NCBI GenBank assembly: GCA_905250885.1
Contig: CAJNOQ010001053.1
Coordinates: 8,301-36,682 of the forward strand
Length of the DNA: 28,382 nt
From: Didymodactylos carnosus
Lineage: Eukaryota; Rotifera; Eurotatoria; Philodinida; Philodinidae
Direction of reading: 5' to 3'
Both the position numbers and the translations under genes were made by a program. This document shows, one piece after another, positions 1 through 11,076 of the stretch. Numbering within the stretch: the stretch's first letter is position 1; each line of letters begins with the position of its first letter. The notes below the pieces were generated by a model that made no database searches, was not told where the DNA came from, and worked only from the letters and a program-made list of their open reading frames with translations.

Positions 1-50
1 TCAACGGGGAATAGGGCCGGGGCCCCGCCCCTCCCCCCCCCCCCCCCCCC
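1..50. other. GC-rich / poly-C block at the window edge
   Basis: The first 50 bases are almost entirely G and C and end in a run of about 18 C. Everything after base 51 is strongly AT-rich. The abrupt change and the homopolymer suggest a contig terminus or sequencing/assembly artefact rather than biology. A genuine GC-rich repeat cannot be excluded from the sequence alone. Confidence 0.6.
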
Positions 51-1702
51 ATACTATTTGAATGGACAAAGATTAATAGGAAGTCAAGTAAAAGATAAAT
101 CGGCTCTTCAACATTCTCGATTTATTCCCAGGCATCCGATATCAAGAAAAAGTTTTGAAATTATTATTTTTTTCCTTGAAGTATGTTTTGGGAAACTAAT
201 AAATTCGAGTATTTTTTTTGCAGATCATTTCAAATATTTTGTCTATTAAATACTTTAATAAAACATTAAAAAAGAAGAAAAATAAAAAGAAGAGTAATTT
301 GGTGTTTTTTAGAGTTTATATATCGAATCGATTGTAGTTTAAAAAATGAGAAAATGAACATTTGTTTGTCTTTTTTCTTTCAGTTAATTTAACTAACTAC
401 AGAGTGTAAAAAAGATCATTCAAGTGGAATTTCAATGATACATACACGCCTACCGGGAAGAATTTACGTAATCTAGTACATCTTCTTGTTTCTACTTTAC
501 TGTAGATTTTATATTTCCTTCACTGTTAATTTTCTTTTCCCACCCTCTCGCGGGAGTTTGGCTTCGAAAAGAACTGTAACGCTTTTTTTTCTTCTTCTCT
601 CTCTTCTTTGTTACTAGTTGAAAAAACAACATTAATATGATTATATCAGGGAATGACTCTATCTAAAGACGAAAATATGATTACACAATTTATTAGTGAA
701 AACTATCGATGATCATGTTGAGAGAGAATGCTCACTTTACTTATGGACTCCATACAAAATAAAATAAATGAAGCCTAGCAAAATGTGAAAAGGAGGGTGA
801 CGAGGTGAAAACAGTGTATAAAAAAAAATGAAAAAAAAGAGGAAGACTTACGTAGAGTAATTATCTGATATTGTATAGATATGCAAGATCTATATCAAGA
901 AGAATAAATAAACAAACAATTAAAATTTCTTTAATGGTGTAATAACACTTAAGAGAGTAATATAATACCCCCCAAAAAAAAGTTGATCTATAGAAATGCA
1001 AAAACTATATATTAATTTTCTGTTTTAAAATTAAAAAATTTGATAAATTTGTTACAATTTACATAGACTAAAATATTTGTTGAATACTGACTGACCGACT
1101 GACTGCTGTATGCTGAGTATAAGATATGACTGATAATCTTAAAAGAAGTTAGAAATGATGGCAGTGTGACTTTTTTGTTGTTTCGTGATATGAATGATGA
1201 AAGGAATGCTATTAATACAATTTGATTGTCTAATGTAATCTGAAATGAAATGTATATTGTTTACACGCAAAGTTTGTTGATATTTTTAACTCATTTCTTA
1301 CTTCTTTTTTATCATAAATTTTCTTTTTTATGTTAGCGACATTCGGAGACGGAGAAAAATTAATTTTTGAAGTAGACACTGATTAAATGAGACACGAAAA
1401 CCAATTTGGCATACGTTTTTGTTCCATTATCAATGAATACAATTGATATAACTGTAACTCTATCTGATATTTTACTACAAAATGTTTAAAGAGAAATATT
1501 TAATAAACTTTAATAAATCATAGAATATTCCTTCAAAAGAGGTTTTTTACTGTCAAATAGATCATGTTCTAGCGTAGTATCTCTTGAATAGTTGACACAG
1601 TATACAGATCATATTATTTGTGATTCAAAGGTATTTAAAGATATCCTTTAGTATGACGTCATATCTATTTTCTTTTATCATTGTTATTTGTTTTGATTTT
1701 AG
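51..1702 (+). other. Non-coding stretch, probably 5' intron of the GRK gene
   Basis: I see no convincing exon here. The GRK reading frame begins at 1703 immediately after a CAG/TAG-type acceptor (TTTTAG) and in mid-codon, so at least one upstream exon is missing. I searched this stretch by eye for the expected N-terminal RGS residues that precede the LG-Y/F-LLF motif and found none. Short open frames at 58-249 and near 1357-1381 have no recognisable similarity. The stretch is therefore most likely the 3' part of a long first intron, with earlier exons beyond the window or lost in the assembly. Confidence 0.5.
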
Positions 1703-4700
1703 GATTTTTATTATTTAAAGAATATTGTCTCAGTATTTGTGATGAACCAGTACCACAACTCAAATTCTATGAAGAGGTAGATGTTTCGAACGGTTTTGTT
1801 GATCTCAAACATATGATAATATATATTTTATTAATTATTTTAAGATTAAACGATTTGAAAAATTAGAAACGGATGAAGAAAGGTGGAAAATAGGAAAAGA
1901 AATTTATGATCAATTTATTATGAAAGAATTATTATCAAATTCTCATGTAGGGGTTTTAAAATTTTTAGAACTGTTTTTATTTTTTGTTTTTTTGCAATAT
2001 TATACAAATTGTGGATAGAACGGAAAATACACTATAAAAATAAGAAAAAAATGACAATATATTATATTTTAATTAAAAAGTTTTATTTATTTTTTTATTT
2101 AGACTTATTCTCAAAAAGCCGTCGATAGTGTACAGAAACATTTATCAAAATATAATCCAAATAATCCAAAAAATTCGTTACCATCTAGTTTATTTGAACC
2201 ATATAAAAAAGAAATCTGTGATCTACTCAGGGGACGAATATTTGATAAATTTATGGAATCAGAAAAATATGCGAGATTTTGTCAATGGAAAAATTTAGAA
2301 TTAAATATACAGGTAAACATAAAATAAATGAATTATTTATTAAATTAAATTTTATATTTATTTTATATTTTAGTTGACAATGAATGATTTTAGTGTACAC
2401 AGAATTATCGGACGTGGTGGTTTTGGAGAAGTATACGGTTGTAGAAAAGCAGATACGGGAAAAATGTACATTTAACTCAATTTCCTTTCTATTAGAGAAA
2501 GAAAAATATGATCATTTTTCTTCTATCTTATAGGTATGCAATGAAATGTTTGGATAAAAAACGTATTAAAATGAAACAAGGTGAAACACTAGCGCTCAAT
2601 GAAAGAATTATGTTATCACTTGTCAGTACTGGAGTAAGTGTTAGAATAAATTTGTAAAATTTGTTTTTTTCTAAAAAAAAACAACAACAAAAAATTATGT
2701 TTATTTTCGATATCTACTTTTTTTTTAGGAAGGCTGTCCATTTATTGTTTGTATGACATATGCATTTCACACTACAGACAAATTATGTTTTATTCTTGAT
2801 CTCATGAATGGTACGTTCTCCCACCTTTTTTATTTCTCTTTCTCTCGCGTGACACTATTTTTATTTTTTTACTTTGTCATTTCATTATTGTAGGCGGCGA
2901 TTTACATTATCATTTATCTCAACATGGTGTATTTAGTGAAAAAGATGTAAAATTTTATGCAGCCGAAATTATTTTAGGATTAGAACATATGCATTTACGA
3001 TCAATTGTCTATAGAGATTTAAAAGTACGTTGACTTTTTATTCTGTCTGTTCATTTTTTCTATTATTGATTTTGTTATATTTTTTTAGCCTGCCAATATT
3101 CTTCTTGATGAACATGGTCACGTGAGAATATCTGACCTTGGATTAGCTTGTGACTTTTCTAAAAAGAAACCACATGCCAGTGTGTAAGTAATAATAGTAT
3201 AGACACATCTGATTCATAGAAACATTATCTATATGTTGTTGTTTTTTAATCATATCTAGAGGGACACATGGTTATATGGCACCAGAAGTTCTGGCTAAAG
3301 GTGTTGCATATGATTCAAGTGCCGATTGGTTTTCATTTGGATGTATGATTTATAAATTGCTCAAAGGGTACGTTTATTTATTAAATTGAATGAAAAAATC
3401 TACAAAATAAAGAAGATTACAAGGGAGTTTATTAAATTTTCATTAATTATTTGTGTTTTTTTAGTCACAGTCCATTTCGTCAGCATAAAACCAAAGATAA
3501 ACATGAAATTGACAAGATGACAATGACCATGGTAAGCAATATCATGTACATTTTCAAATATCACAGAAAGTGAAAAATAGAAATAAGTGTTAAAAACAGT
3601 TTTATTATTTTCCTCTCTTTTCTTTGTGTTTATCTTCATCAGGACATGGTATGACGATTTGACTTGTGTTTTATTTTATATTTTTTCGTTCAAAACAAAG
3701 CCTCCCTAGTCTTGCTTTGCTTTTTGTTTTAAATTAGCAGATAATTTTGTATGTATCTAAATAGAAATATTTATTCCTTATAGACAATTGAATTACCTGA
3801 AACAATGACAAATGAAATGCGTGGCCTACTAGAAGGTCTTTTGCAACGTGATGTTGATAAAAGATTAGGATGTTTAGGAAAAGGGTAAATTGACTTTTTT
3901 CTATTGAAACTTTTCCCCATTATATTTTGTGTATTCGCTTTTCTTCATTTAGAGCTGAAGAAGTGAAAGATCATGGATACTTTAAAGATTTGGATTGGAA
4001 ACAAGTTGCCTTACAAAAATTAACTCCACCTCTAATTCCACCAAGAGGTGAAGTGAATGCAGCAGATGCATTTGATATTGGAAATTTTGATGAAGATGAT
4101 ACTAAAGGAATTAAAGTGAGTACAGTCGTCTATTTCTATATTTCTTTTTTCATCTCTGTTTCTGTTTTCATAGTTAACGGAAGCTGATCAAGAATTATAT
4201 AAAAATTTTCCTATTGTTATATCAGAAAGATGGCAACAAGAAATAGCTGGTAAATGTTCGATTTGCTTATCTCATTTGTAGGAATCTCGACTGGTTTTTG
4301 GTCAGCGGCAGACTAACATTGTGATGAAAAGTTTCCAAAAAACTTAAAAAATGAACTGATTCTACGTGAAATGCTTTGAGAAGACAGTCAGATTCGAAAA
4401 GATGCACTTCTCTTTCAATATCGATGGGAAAAATTTTGACGAATTTCTAGAGAGAGACTAGCAGTAAGGCAACTCGACTTTTGATTTCAAATACCACTTT
4501 GTTTTTTTCTTAAAACTATTCCTAAACTGAGAAAAATGGATTTCATCTATTCGGAAATCTTCAATGTCCACCTGAATGCACACTGTGCCCTCAATCGAGG
4601 TCCTTGCACATGTGAAAATAACGAGTTCACTTTTGTTAAAAATCGATAACTTAACTTTACACATTATATTTTGTTATTTTAGAAACTGTGTTTGACACTG

Positions 4701-6074
4701 TTAATCAAGAAACGGATAAAACTGAACAAAAACGTCGTGCTAAATTCAAACAAAATAATATTTATGATGATGAAAAAACGTCAGATCTCATATTGCAAGG
4801 CCAATTGAAGAAAAATGCTGGCACATTTGGATTTTCATGGCAAATACGTTATGCAAAATTATATCCAAATAGATTAGAATTACACTATGAAAAAGGGGAT
4901 AAAGATCCAGAAGTAAGCAATTATTTATTATCTCTCTTTAACTAAATTTTTTTTAATAGAGTATCTAGGATAAAGAGAACTACCGTTTGGATAATTAATT
5001 TTAAAAAGAAAACTAGATTGATGTGTGTTTTACTCTTTCTTCTCTTGTTTAGGTATATACAATGGAACGTATTGAACATATCGATTCAAAAGAATGTAAA
5101 GGACAAAAAACAATTACAATTCATTTAAGAGGTGGAAATGAGCCACGATTAATGCTTTCACCACAAGTAAGAAACTATTTTATTCTTTTTCCCTATATCT
5201 CGTATTTAGATCATTTATTTATCTGCATGTATTATACTTATTATTGTTGTTGCTAACTTTTCATTTTCTCACGTGTAGTGTTATTCTACATTCATCTTTT
5301 TGTACATCCCTTGTTGCTTATCGTTTTTTTTTTTTTGTATAAATTTATCATTTCTATATATTTCTCTCGCTTTATTGTTCTTATTGCTTTGCATGGGTTG
5401 GTAAATGTGCATTTCTTCTCACATATTTGGCAAGACCTATTCTTTAAATAAGTAAAGTAAGCATAGTTTTTCTTGTCGTCGAGTAGCCTTTCATTAAGGT
5501 ATACTTTGATGAGAAAGACAAACTATTTGCCACTTTAATCTATTTGGACATAAACAAGAATAACTTGTTTGACTATTCTTTTGACGTTCGTCGATTCGAT
5601 TGAAGTGAGAAAAGTTCATTGTTGCTTGTACGCTTTTTATTAAATAGAGCTAGTAAGTTATTTTTTTTTGTTATTGTATTTTCTGCTTCGTACTTTTGGA
5701 AAATGCATGTGTATTTAGTCTTATTCCTCATCTTTCTTTTTTTGTCTGTTTTTCATTTTCCAATTTCGTTATGCTTGATTGTTTATATATATAATGCATG
5801 AAAATATATATTTTTTTTGTCCGCTTTATTGTTGAATGTCACCATGTTGTTAGTTTTATAAAATATGTACTTCTTTTGCTGTCATTTTTTGTTTCTATTT
5901 TTCATCTTAAACTAGGATGAAGTATCTTGGATTGAATGGAAAAAAGCATTGTATGACACGTTGGTTGCATCTCAACAACATTTAACTGTTAGTGAAAAAG
6001 CATCAAAAATTTATGGTGCAGATGTGACAACATCTACGAATATTCAACAAAAAAAATTATTGATACAAGACTAA
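1703..6074 (+). CDS. GRK2: G protein-coupled receptor kinase 2/3 (beta-ARK type), 5'-partial
   Basis: Ser/Thr kinase that phosphorylates agonist-occupied GPCRs and starts arrestin-dependent desensitisation. Its PH domain brings it to the membrane by binding G-beta-gamma and phosphoinositide. Exons read: 1703-1776, 1845-1946, 2103-2312, 2374-2465, 2534-2633, 2729-2810, 2894-3024, 3089-3183, 3260-3367, 3465-3531, 3784-3884, 3953-4115, 4174-4249, 4683-4912, 5053-5166, 5916-6074. They join in frame to 633 residues; human GRK2 has 689, so about 64 N-terminal residues are missing. Order: RGS remainder (residues 1-125), kinase from about 133 with [24 protein letters not shown] (the GRK2-type variant of DFG) and MAPEV, AGC tail with [17 protein letters not shown], then PH domain from about 501 with [11 protein letters not shown] close to fly Gprk1. 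The last exon carries the conserved Trp helix (SWIEWKKAL) and ends at TAA. The introns at 4250-4682 (433 nt) and 5167-5915 (749 nt) are unusually long and hold nothing recognisable. Confidence 0.96.
3643..3648 (+). other. Candidate 6-nt cassette microexon in the GRK kinase domain
   Basis: Inside the 3532-3783 intron, a long pyrimidine tract ends in ATCAG, followed by GACATG and then a GTATGA donor. Inclusion would add Asp-Met in frame between MTMTM and TIELPE of the kinase C-lobe. Human and fly GRK2 have no residues there, so it is either a lineage-specific optional microexon or chance. Confidence 0.2.
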
Positions 6075-6232
6075 ACATTTTTTTTTTTCATATAAACTTA
6101 AACACACAGTATGCATTCTCTTTTCTTTTTATTTTTGTTTGTTTATTTTTTTCTAAAAACGCTTTTCTTCTGACTTAAAGAACAGTGATTTTAAAGTTTT
6201 TATGTCGTACTGTATATAAAAAACAACAACAG

Positions 6233-6236
<4 letters not shown>

Positions 6237-6265
<29 letters not shown>
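6237..6265 (+). repeat. (TC)n microsatellite in GRK 3' region
   Basis: About 14 uninterrupted TC units lie downstream of the first GRK stop codon. A second CT tract occurs at 17302-17324, downstream of the Ig gene stop codon, and a shorter imperfect one near 8288-8312. Confidence 0.95.
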
Positions 6266-6267
<2 letters not shown>

Positions 6268-6468
6268 ACAACAGTGTTTTTCTCTCTTTTTTCGATAGCC
6301 TGTATGTTGTTGCTGTTACGTATTGATGCTATACTTGTTAAACAAAAAACAAAAAAACCTATTTCTAGTCTGCGCTTATACTCGACAACATGAAGATTGA
6401 CTGAAGATACTGGCAGTAAAATCCTACTATCCATGAAACTATCCTGATACTTTGTTTATGCTATATTA

Positions 6469-6534
6469 AATAAATCCGTATTTTGAGAATTAGATAAACA
6501 TGTAACTGAATGATATATAGATTAAATAAATAAA
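6469..6534 (+). promoter_or_regulatory. Polyadenylation signals for the proximal GRK isoform
   Basis: AATAAA occurs at 6469-6474 and twice, overlapping, at 6525-6534, about 400-450 nt after the stop at 6072-6074. They lie between the two alternative terminal exons, as expected if each last exon has its own 3' end. Assignment rests on motif and position only. Confidence 0.5.
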
Positions 6535-7523
6535 GGGTGCTGGTTTTGAGAGCTAAAAAACATTATATCTTTTCAGTATTCAATGCGCTCTTTTAAATAT
6601 AAAACAAACAAACTCACACATTGTTTGAACTGTACGAAATTGCATCGTTATCTCCTCTTCGACGAGAGTATTTCTTATCAAAACGGACGATATGTTGTCT
6701 TTCTCTTTCGCCAATTGCTCTTGTAATCTTTCCTATTCTTTGTGATCCTCCCATTAAATTCCAAAATCTATTTCTTGTCTTTTTTTTTTCTTTTTCTTTT
6801 TTAATGTGATGTCATTTCTTTCTAATAGCCTGCAATAATTGTATTTTTTTTCTTCAGTTCTCTGGTAACAAATTTACACATTTATGCATTTTTCTTTTTG
6901 TAAACATTCATACTACATTTTTCTCTTCTCTTAACTGTTGTTATTGTTCCTTTTTCTGTTCTTTTTTTTCTTCTCTTTTTAAGCAAAACATCACGACAAA
7001 TGTGTGATGTATATGTGTGGAGGATCTGTGCTTTCTTCATCTTGTGTCCATCAACAACAATAATCAACAGAAGTCGTTTTATTTTGATTTCTTTTTGTCG
7101 ATAGAAAGAAGAAAACATTAAATTCTAATTTGAAAAATAAATGTGGCATTTATTATATTTTATCCCTTTCGAAAGCAGCATGGTTAGATTTCTAATTGTA
7201 AATAACAAGACAAAACTCCTCCACTATATGGTTCATCTATCTATCTCAAAGCTATTGAGAAAGTTGAGTGGATGAAAGTAGTGTCAGGTGATAGGACGAC
7301 CTATTTAGCCTGCGAATGATTCAAGTTTAGTTCTCTGTGTAATTCTTAAACAAAATGAGACGTTTTCGATTCAAAAAGAATTGTAAACAATTTGTCTTTT
7401 CTATAAAACATCTACTTGAAATGTATTTGATAATCAAGAGTACAGTTTCGAGTTATTTTTATTATTTGTTCCAGGTAAGCATCCGAGTTCTGCTCTTAGT
7501 TATTGTTGTCTGTTTATTTATAG

Positions 7524-7673
7524 GATGAAGTGAGTTTTAGTGAATGGCGCATCGCTCTGTCAGAAGCATTAAACAAATCAACAATGACATTACATTCATC
7601 GAAAAAAATTGGTCAGTTGTGTGGTGGTGGTGGTGGGCAATATCGTCTATTGACAACAATCAATGGACAATAA
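7524..7673 (+). CDS. GRK2: Alternative terminal exon of the GRK2/3 gene
   Basis: After a TTTATAG acceptor, a 150-nt open frame in phase 0 runs to TAA. It can replace the 5916-6074 exon because the upstream exon ends at 5166 on a whole codon. The 49 residues begin DEVSFSEWRIAL against [12 protein letters not shown] of the first exon. They keep the invariant Trp of the PH-domain C-terminal helix, then diverge through a KK-IG stretch into a Cys-Gly5 run and a different C-terminus. In GRK2 this helix and the residues after it form the G-beta-gamma contact, so the exon would give a kinase with changed membrane-recruitment properties. Polyadenylation-like AATAAA is at 7903-7908. Origin by tandem exon duplication is inferred from the shared phase and shared start; use needs transcript data. 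Confidence 0.75.
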   Translation, partial: DEVSFSEWRIALSEALNKSTMTLHSSKKIGQLCGGGGGQYRLLTTINGQ

Positions 7674-8185
7674 TCTTTTCTTTTTTCTTTTTTTGTAAAT
7701 AATTTTCAGCAGTGATATATAAATTATTCGACGTTTTTTGAATTATTTATTATTTTTTTTCGATCACTGTTCTAGTCATTTCACTCTCGTGGATACTCTT
7801 AGTCTAATATTTTTTCTGAATCTGCTGTTGCTGTTCTTTTTTTTTTATATTTGTTATCTGCTCATCATCAGCAGCAGCATTTTCAATAATAATAATAATA
7901 ATAATAAATGTGCTAGCGGCTTATGATCTTATTTTTTTGTTTAGTTTGAATAGTGTAGCAGTATTATTGTTTCACCTATTACTCTGAATTGCCGTATTTG
8001 AGAAAAACAATAATTAAGTCTTTCCTTACAGATTGATTAATACGCTCTTTGTTGAAGATTTTTCGCTCCTGTCCTTTTTTTTGACACTTCGATGGTTCAC
8101 AGCCATATCGTTAATATTTTCATAAGTTGAGGACCACCATTTTTCGTAAATATTTATAGTTAACGCAGCTATGTATAATTTTGGT

Positions 8186-8491
8186 GTTTAATTAAATAAG
8201 GAGTAAAAACTTTAATTCAATTTATTCATGATATTTCGCTCTATTTATTCGAGCATTATCAAACATGAACCTGAGAGAAACTGTTTCTCTTTCTCTCTCT
8301 CTCTCTTTCTCTAGATATATAGTAAAGTGAATGATAAAAGAACGAAAAAGATGACTAATTTTTGAATGACATCATTTTAGAAATATTTTTTTCTTTCAAT
8401 TTTACGACCGAGCGAGCGAGAGTGAAATTAAAAAAACACTCAAAGACATTAGATGAATAAATTAAAGTTTTCACTGCTTATTTAATCAAAC
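8186..8491. mobile_element. Small inverted-repeat element (MITE-like) with hammerhead-like core
   Basis: Bases 8186-8229 and the reverse complement of 8453-8491 align over about 40 positions with a few substitutions and a 3-nt gap. They share ATTAAATAAG and AAAACTTTAATT. The interior has a CT-rich tract and no coding capacity. Just inside the left repeat, the minus strand of 8226-8268 reads TTGATAA, then a GCTC/GAGC stem, then GAAATATC, resembling the hammerhead-ribozyme core seen in Penelope-like elements. No clear target-site duplication was found. The family is unassigned. Confidence 0.6.
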
Positions 8492-10539
8492 AATGGTACC
8501 ACACCTTTTCAGTAGGATAATTTACAGAGTCTGAAAGTTCACAATGGAGGTATCACAATGATACATATCCAACTGAGCTGTCGGAATAGAGTTCAAATCT
8601 ATGGATTGATGTGTCATTAAAATTGGTATTCTCTCTCAGTGGCAACACTTGATCATGATCGCGTTGCAGATGTTCATGCGGCTCGAAAGTCTGTACAAAA
8701 AGACGAATCCATTAGATTCAACTGGATCCGATTAGATTACATCGAACGAACTCATTCAGCATCACGTCATTGTGTTTCTCTAGCATACCATGCCGCGACT
8801 ACTGTTTTGTTCGACTTCGGAATTGAAATACTGGAGAGCAATTGAGGAAACCATTGCGGATTTTAAAGTGTTGTATTATGATATAGCATTGTGTGAAAGC
8901 TGCGTTAGGCTTCGCAAACTCAGAGCGGATTGTATGTTGAAATCATATGCATTATGTTTTATCAGCTGATCTACAAAGAGGTTGAATGTATATTGTCCAA
9001 CCAATAAGGGAGTATTGTCCTTGGTTAATTAAACAGAAAAATAGGATAGATTTATGGAGAGACTTTATGATGATCAGCCTCTATTTCTAAACTTTTTTAT
9101 ATTTAACGTCTAAGAAATTGATAAATTTAGCATGAATGTTGCTCAAAGTATCTATAATTGACAGTCAGCTACATACATCGATCAGCATCTTGATTATCTA
9201 CATCATAAAAGCAACTATCACTAGAAGTAAAAATTATTTTAATTGAAACAATTGTAAATCGAAGAAGAATTTGTTGAAATTTAGTCACAAAATTCTCTTT
9301 TATAGATAATTTGTTTATTTTAATTTTTAGATAACAGTTATAAAATAGCAAGAAACTTGCACAAGTTAAACAATCGTTTAAATGACGAAGATCATTGAAT
9401 AATTACTAATGTGAATTACATTTATCTCATGTCATCAGGATCTTGTTATCTGACATTCAAAGGGGTGTCTAAATTTTTAAATGCATAGGAATGAGTCTCA
9501 TTAATTCTTTTAATCATTATTCTATGAAAATCTGTCATGTTTTTGTTAAGAAAACAGGAAAAGGAAAGACGAAAGGAAGGAATAACATCAGAAACCCACC
9601 AATCGACAGCAATTGATTTTGCAGCGATGGGTAGGATAAACGGTTCGAATATGAGTAAAGAAAGTGCAGTGACGGACGCTCAGTGTCAGCGATGAAATTC
9701 TTCTTTCTATTTACTTTTTCGAAGGAAAACATATGGCAGCTTATGTGACAGTTCAGAGTTAGAGAAGATAGATGTCACTTCATATTCTATAACCTATACC
9801 AAAGCAAGAATTTTAGAAGAAAAAACTAACTACTTTGTTTATGTAAATAACATATAATCTTTTTTAAATTGAAATAAAATTAAAAATTTCTATATTCTTT
9901 TTTTTTCTTGTTGCTGTTGAATATCTTATCTCAGTTACTAAACTAGCTGGCTTTCTTTCTTTCTTCCAAACGTTACGGATAGTTCGAACTAAGTCGTATA
10001 CTAACTCAATATAATTAAAGATTTCTTTCGCTCAAGCTGAAAATATCTCTTTCGATATGACGATATGTACAGTCATTATGTGTTTTTTGATGGCAATGTG
10101 TTAACTTGGACCAAATGAAATGAAATTGTTTTTTACGCATATTCAGATTGTCTGAGTCAAGAAATCGTGAAATATATTTTTAAAAAGTTTCTTGAATGCT
10201 TACCTCTAACTTGTGGTAGGTCAATGGGGTGCTGGGCGAAAATCCTTAACTTTCGTGTATAGGTTTTTCGCTCAGATAACGGCAGAATTGGAAAAGAAGT
10301 TGTACATACGAATACTGTCATGATTATCTATCGAATGGTATACAAAATATATTTTTGTATGTAGCCATGAGGTGGGTGAGAGGGATGCTTTGCAATATAA
10401 ATTTTTTATAATTTATGCTCATTAACTTTGCCATTTGAATCATCCAAAACACTAAATTATTTCACAGCGTAGCGAGAACTTTGGTAACAATTTTCAACTT
10501 CAACATTTTTTGGAAAAGTTTATTTCACCCAGGGACTGC

Positions 10540-10569
10540 CGTATAGTCCCACGTATGAGGGACTATACG
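10540..10569. repeat. Perfect 11-bp hairpin with 8-nt loop
   Basis: CGTATAGTCCC at 10540-10550 is exactly complementary to 10559-10569. A further GGGACT copy lies just upstream at 10532-10537, so two alternative stems can form. It lies in intergenic DNA and its function is unknown. Confidence 0.8.
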
Positions 10570-11044
10570 TGTTTATTTCTTACACTTTTTCGATTTTTAA
10601 CAACACAAACTCATATCATGAATATCATGATAATTGTAGGCGATCTGGAAAAAGTTGAAAACATAAAACAAAATCACATTTTATTTTTTTTGAAATTTAA
10701 ATCTTACCTTTCATTAAATTAATTTGCACTGCTGAAAAACGAGAAAGTGTATGTAATAAGTATATATTTTTATGATCACGAACCATGCCAGTTGTAGAGA
10801 AGCATTTTTCGGAATTCTAGTGTTTTTGTGCCGCAATTGGTATATTCTTGAAGAACAAAATCTGAAAAACAGAGAAAGAAAGGTGAATGAGTCTCTTAAA
10901 TAATAGTAACAAACTAATTTATGGTTAGCAGTATCATTTATCGTTATAAAAGTTATGTTTGATTAGAAAATAATTTTCGAGTGGTAATCGATCTCATTTA
11001 ATCATGCAACAACATACCTGGATAAAAACTATCAAATTTTCAAA

Positions 11045-11076
11045 ATTTCTTATTTCAATTCAATGAAATAAGAAAT
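11045..11076. repeat. Perfect 13-bp hairpin with 6-nt loop
   Basis: ATTTCTTATTTCA at 11045-11057 pairs fully with 11064-11076. With a small bulge the pairing continues outward (TTTTC with GAAAA). It is AT-rich and lies about 830 nt upstream of the Ig gene start. No function can be read from it. Confidence 0.75.

Noticed and set aside
58-249. 63-codon open frame at the left edge
   Set aside because: Composition becomes Phe/Ile-rich like intron sequence, no family motif, and it does not match the missing GRK N-terminus.
1336-1381. TAG acceptor followed by a short frame resembling part of a GRK RGS segment
   Set aside because: Only a few residues (GDGEKLIFE) are vaguely similar, it then diverges and hits a stop, and there is no suitable donor.
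6153-6434. Minus-strand 93-codon frame
   Set aside because: Its Arg-Glu run is the TC microsatellite read on the other strand, inside the GRK 3' UTR.
8562-8584. tRNA A-box-like AGCTCAGTTGGA on the minus strand, possible tRNA or SINE head
   Set aside because: No B box at the right distance on the same strand and no cloverleaf; the GTTCAAAT-like match nearby is on the other strand.
8639-8845. 68-codon open frame with less AT-rich sequence
   Set aside because: Starts on a non-ATG codon, no recognisable domain, and no splice partners. It could be a transposon scrap.
10215-10275. Imperfect inverted pair GGGCGAAAATCC / GGTTTTTCGCTC
   Set aside because: Only 10 of 12 pairs with no supporting ends or duplication, so not called as an element.
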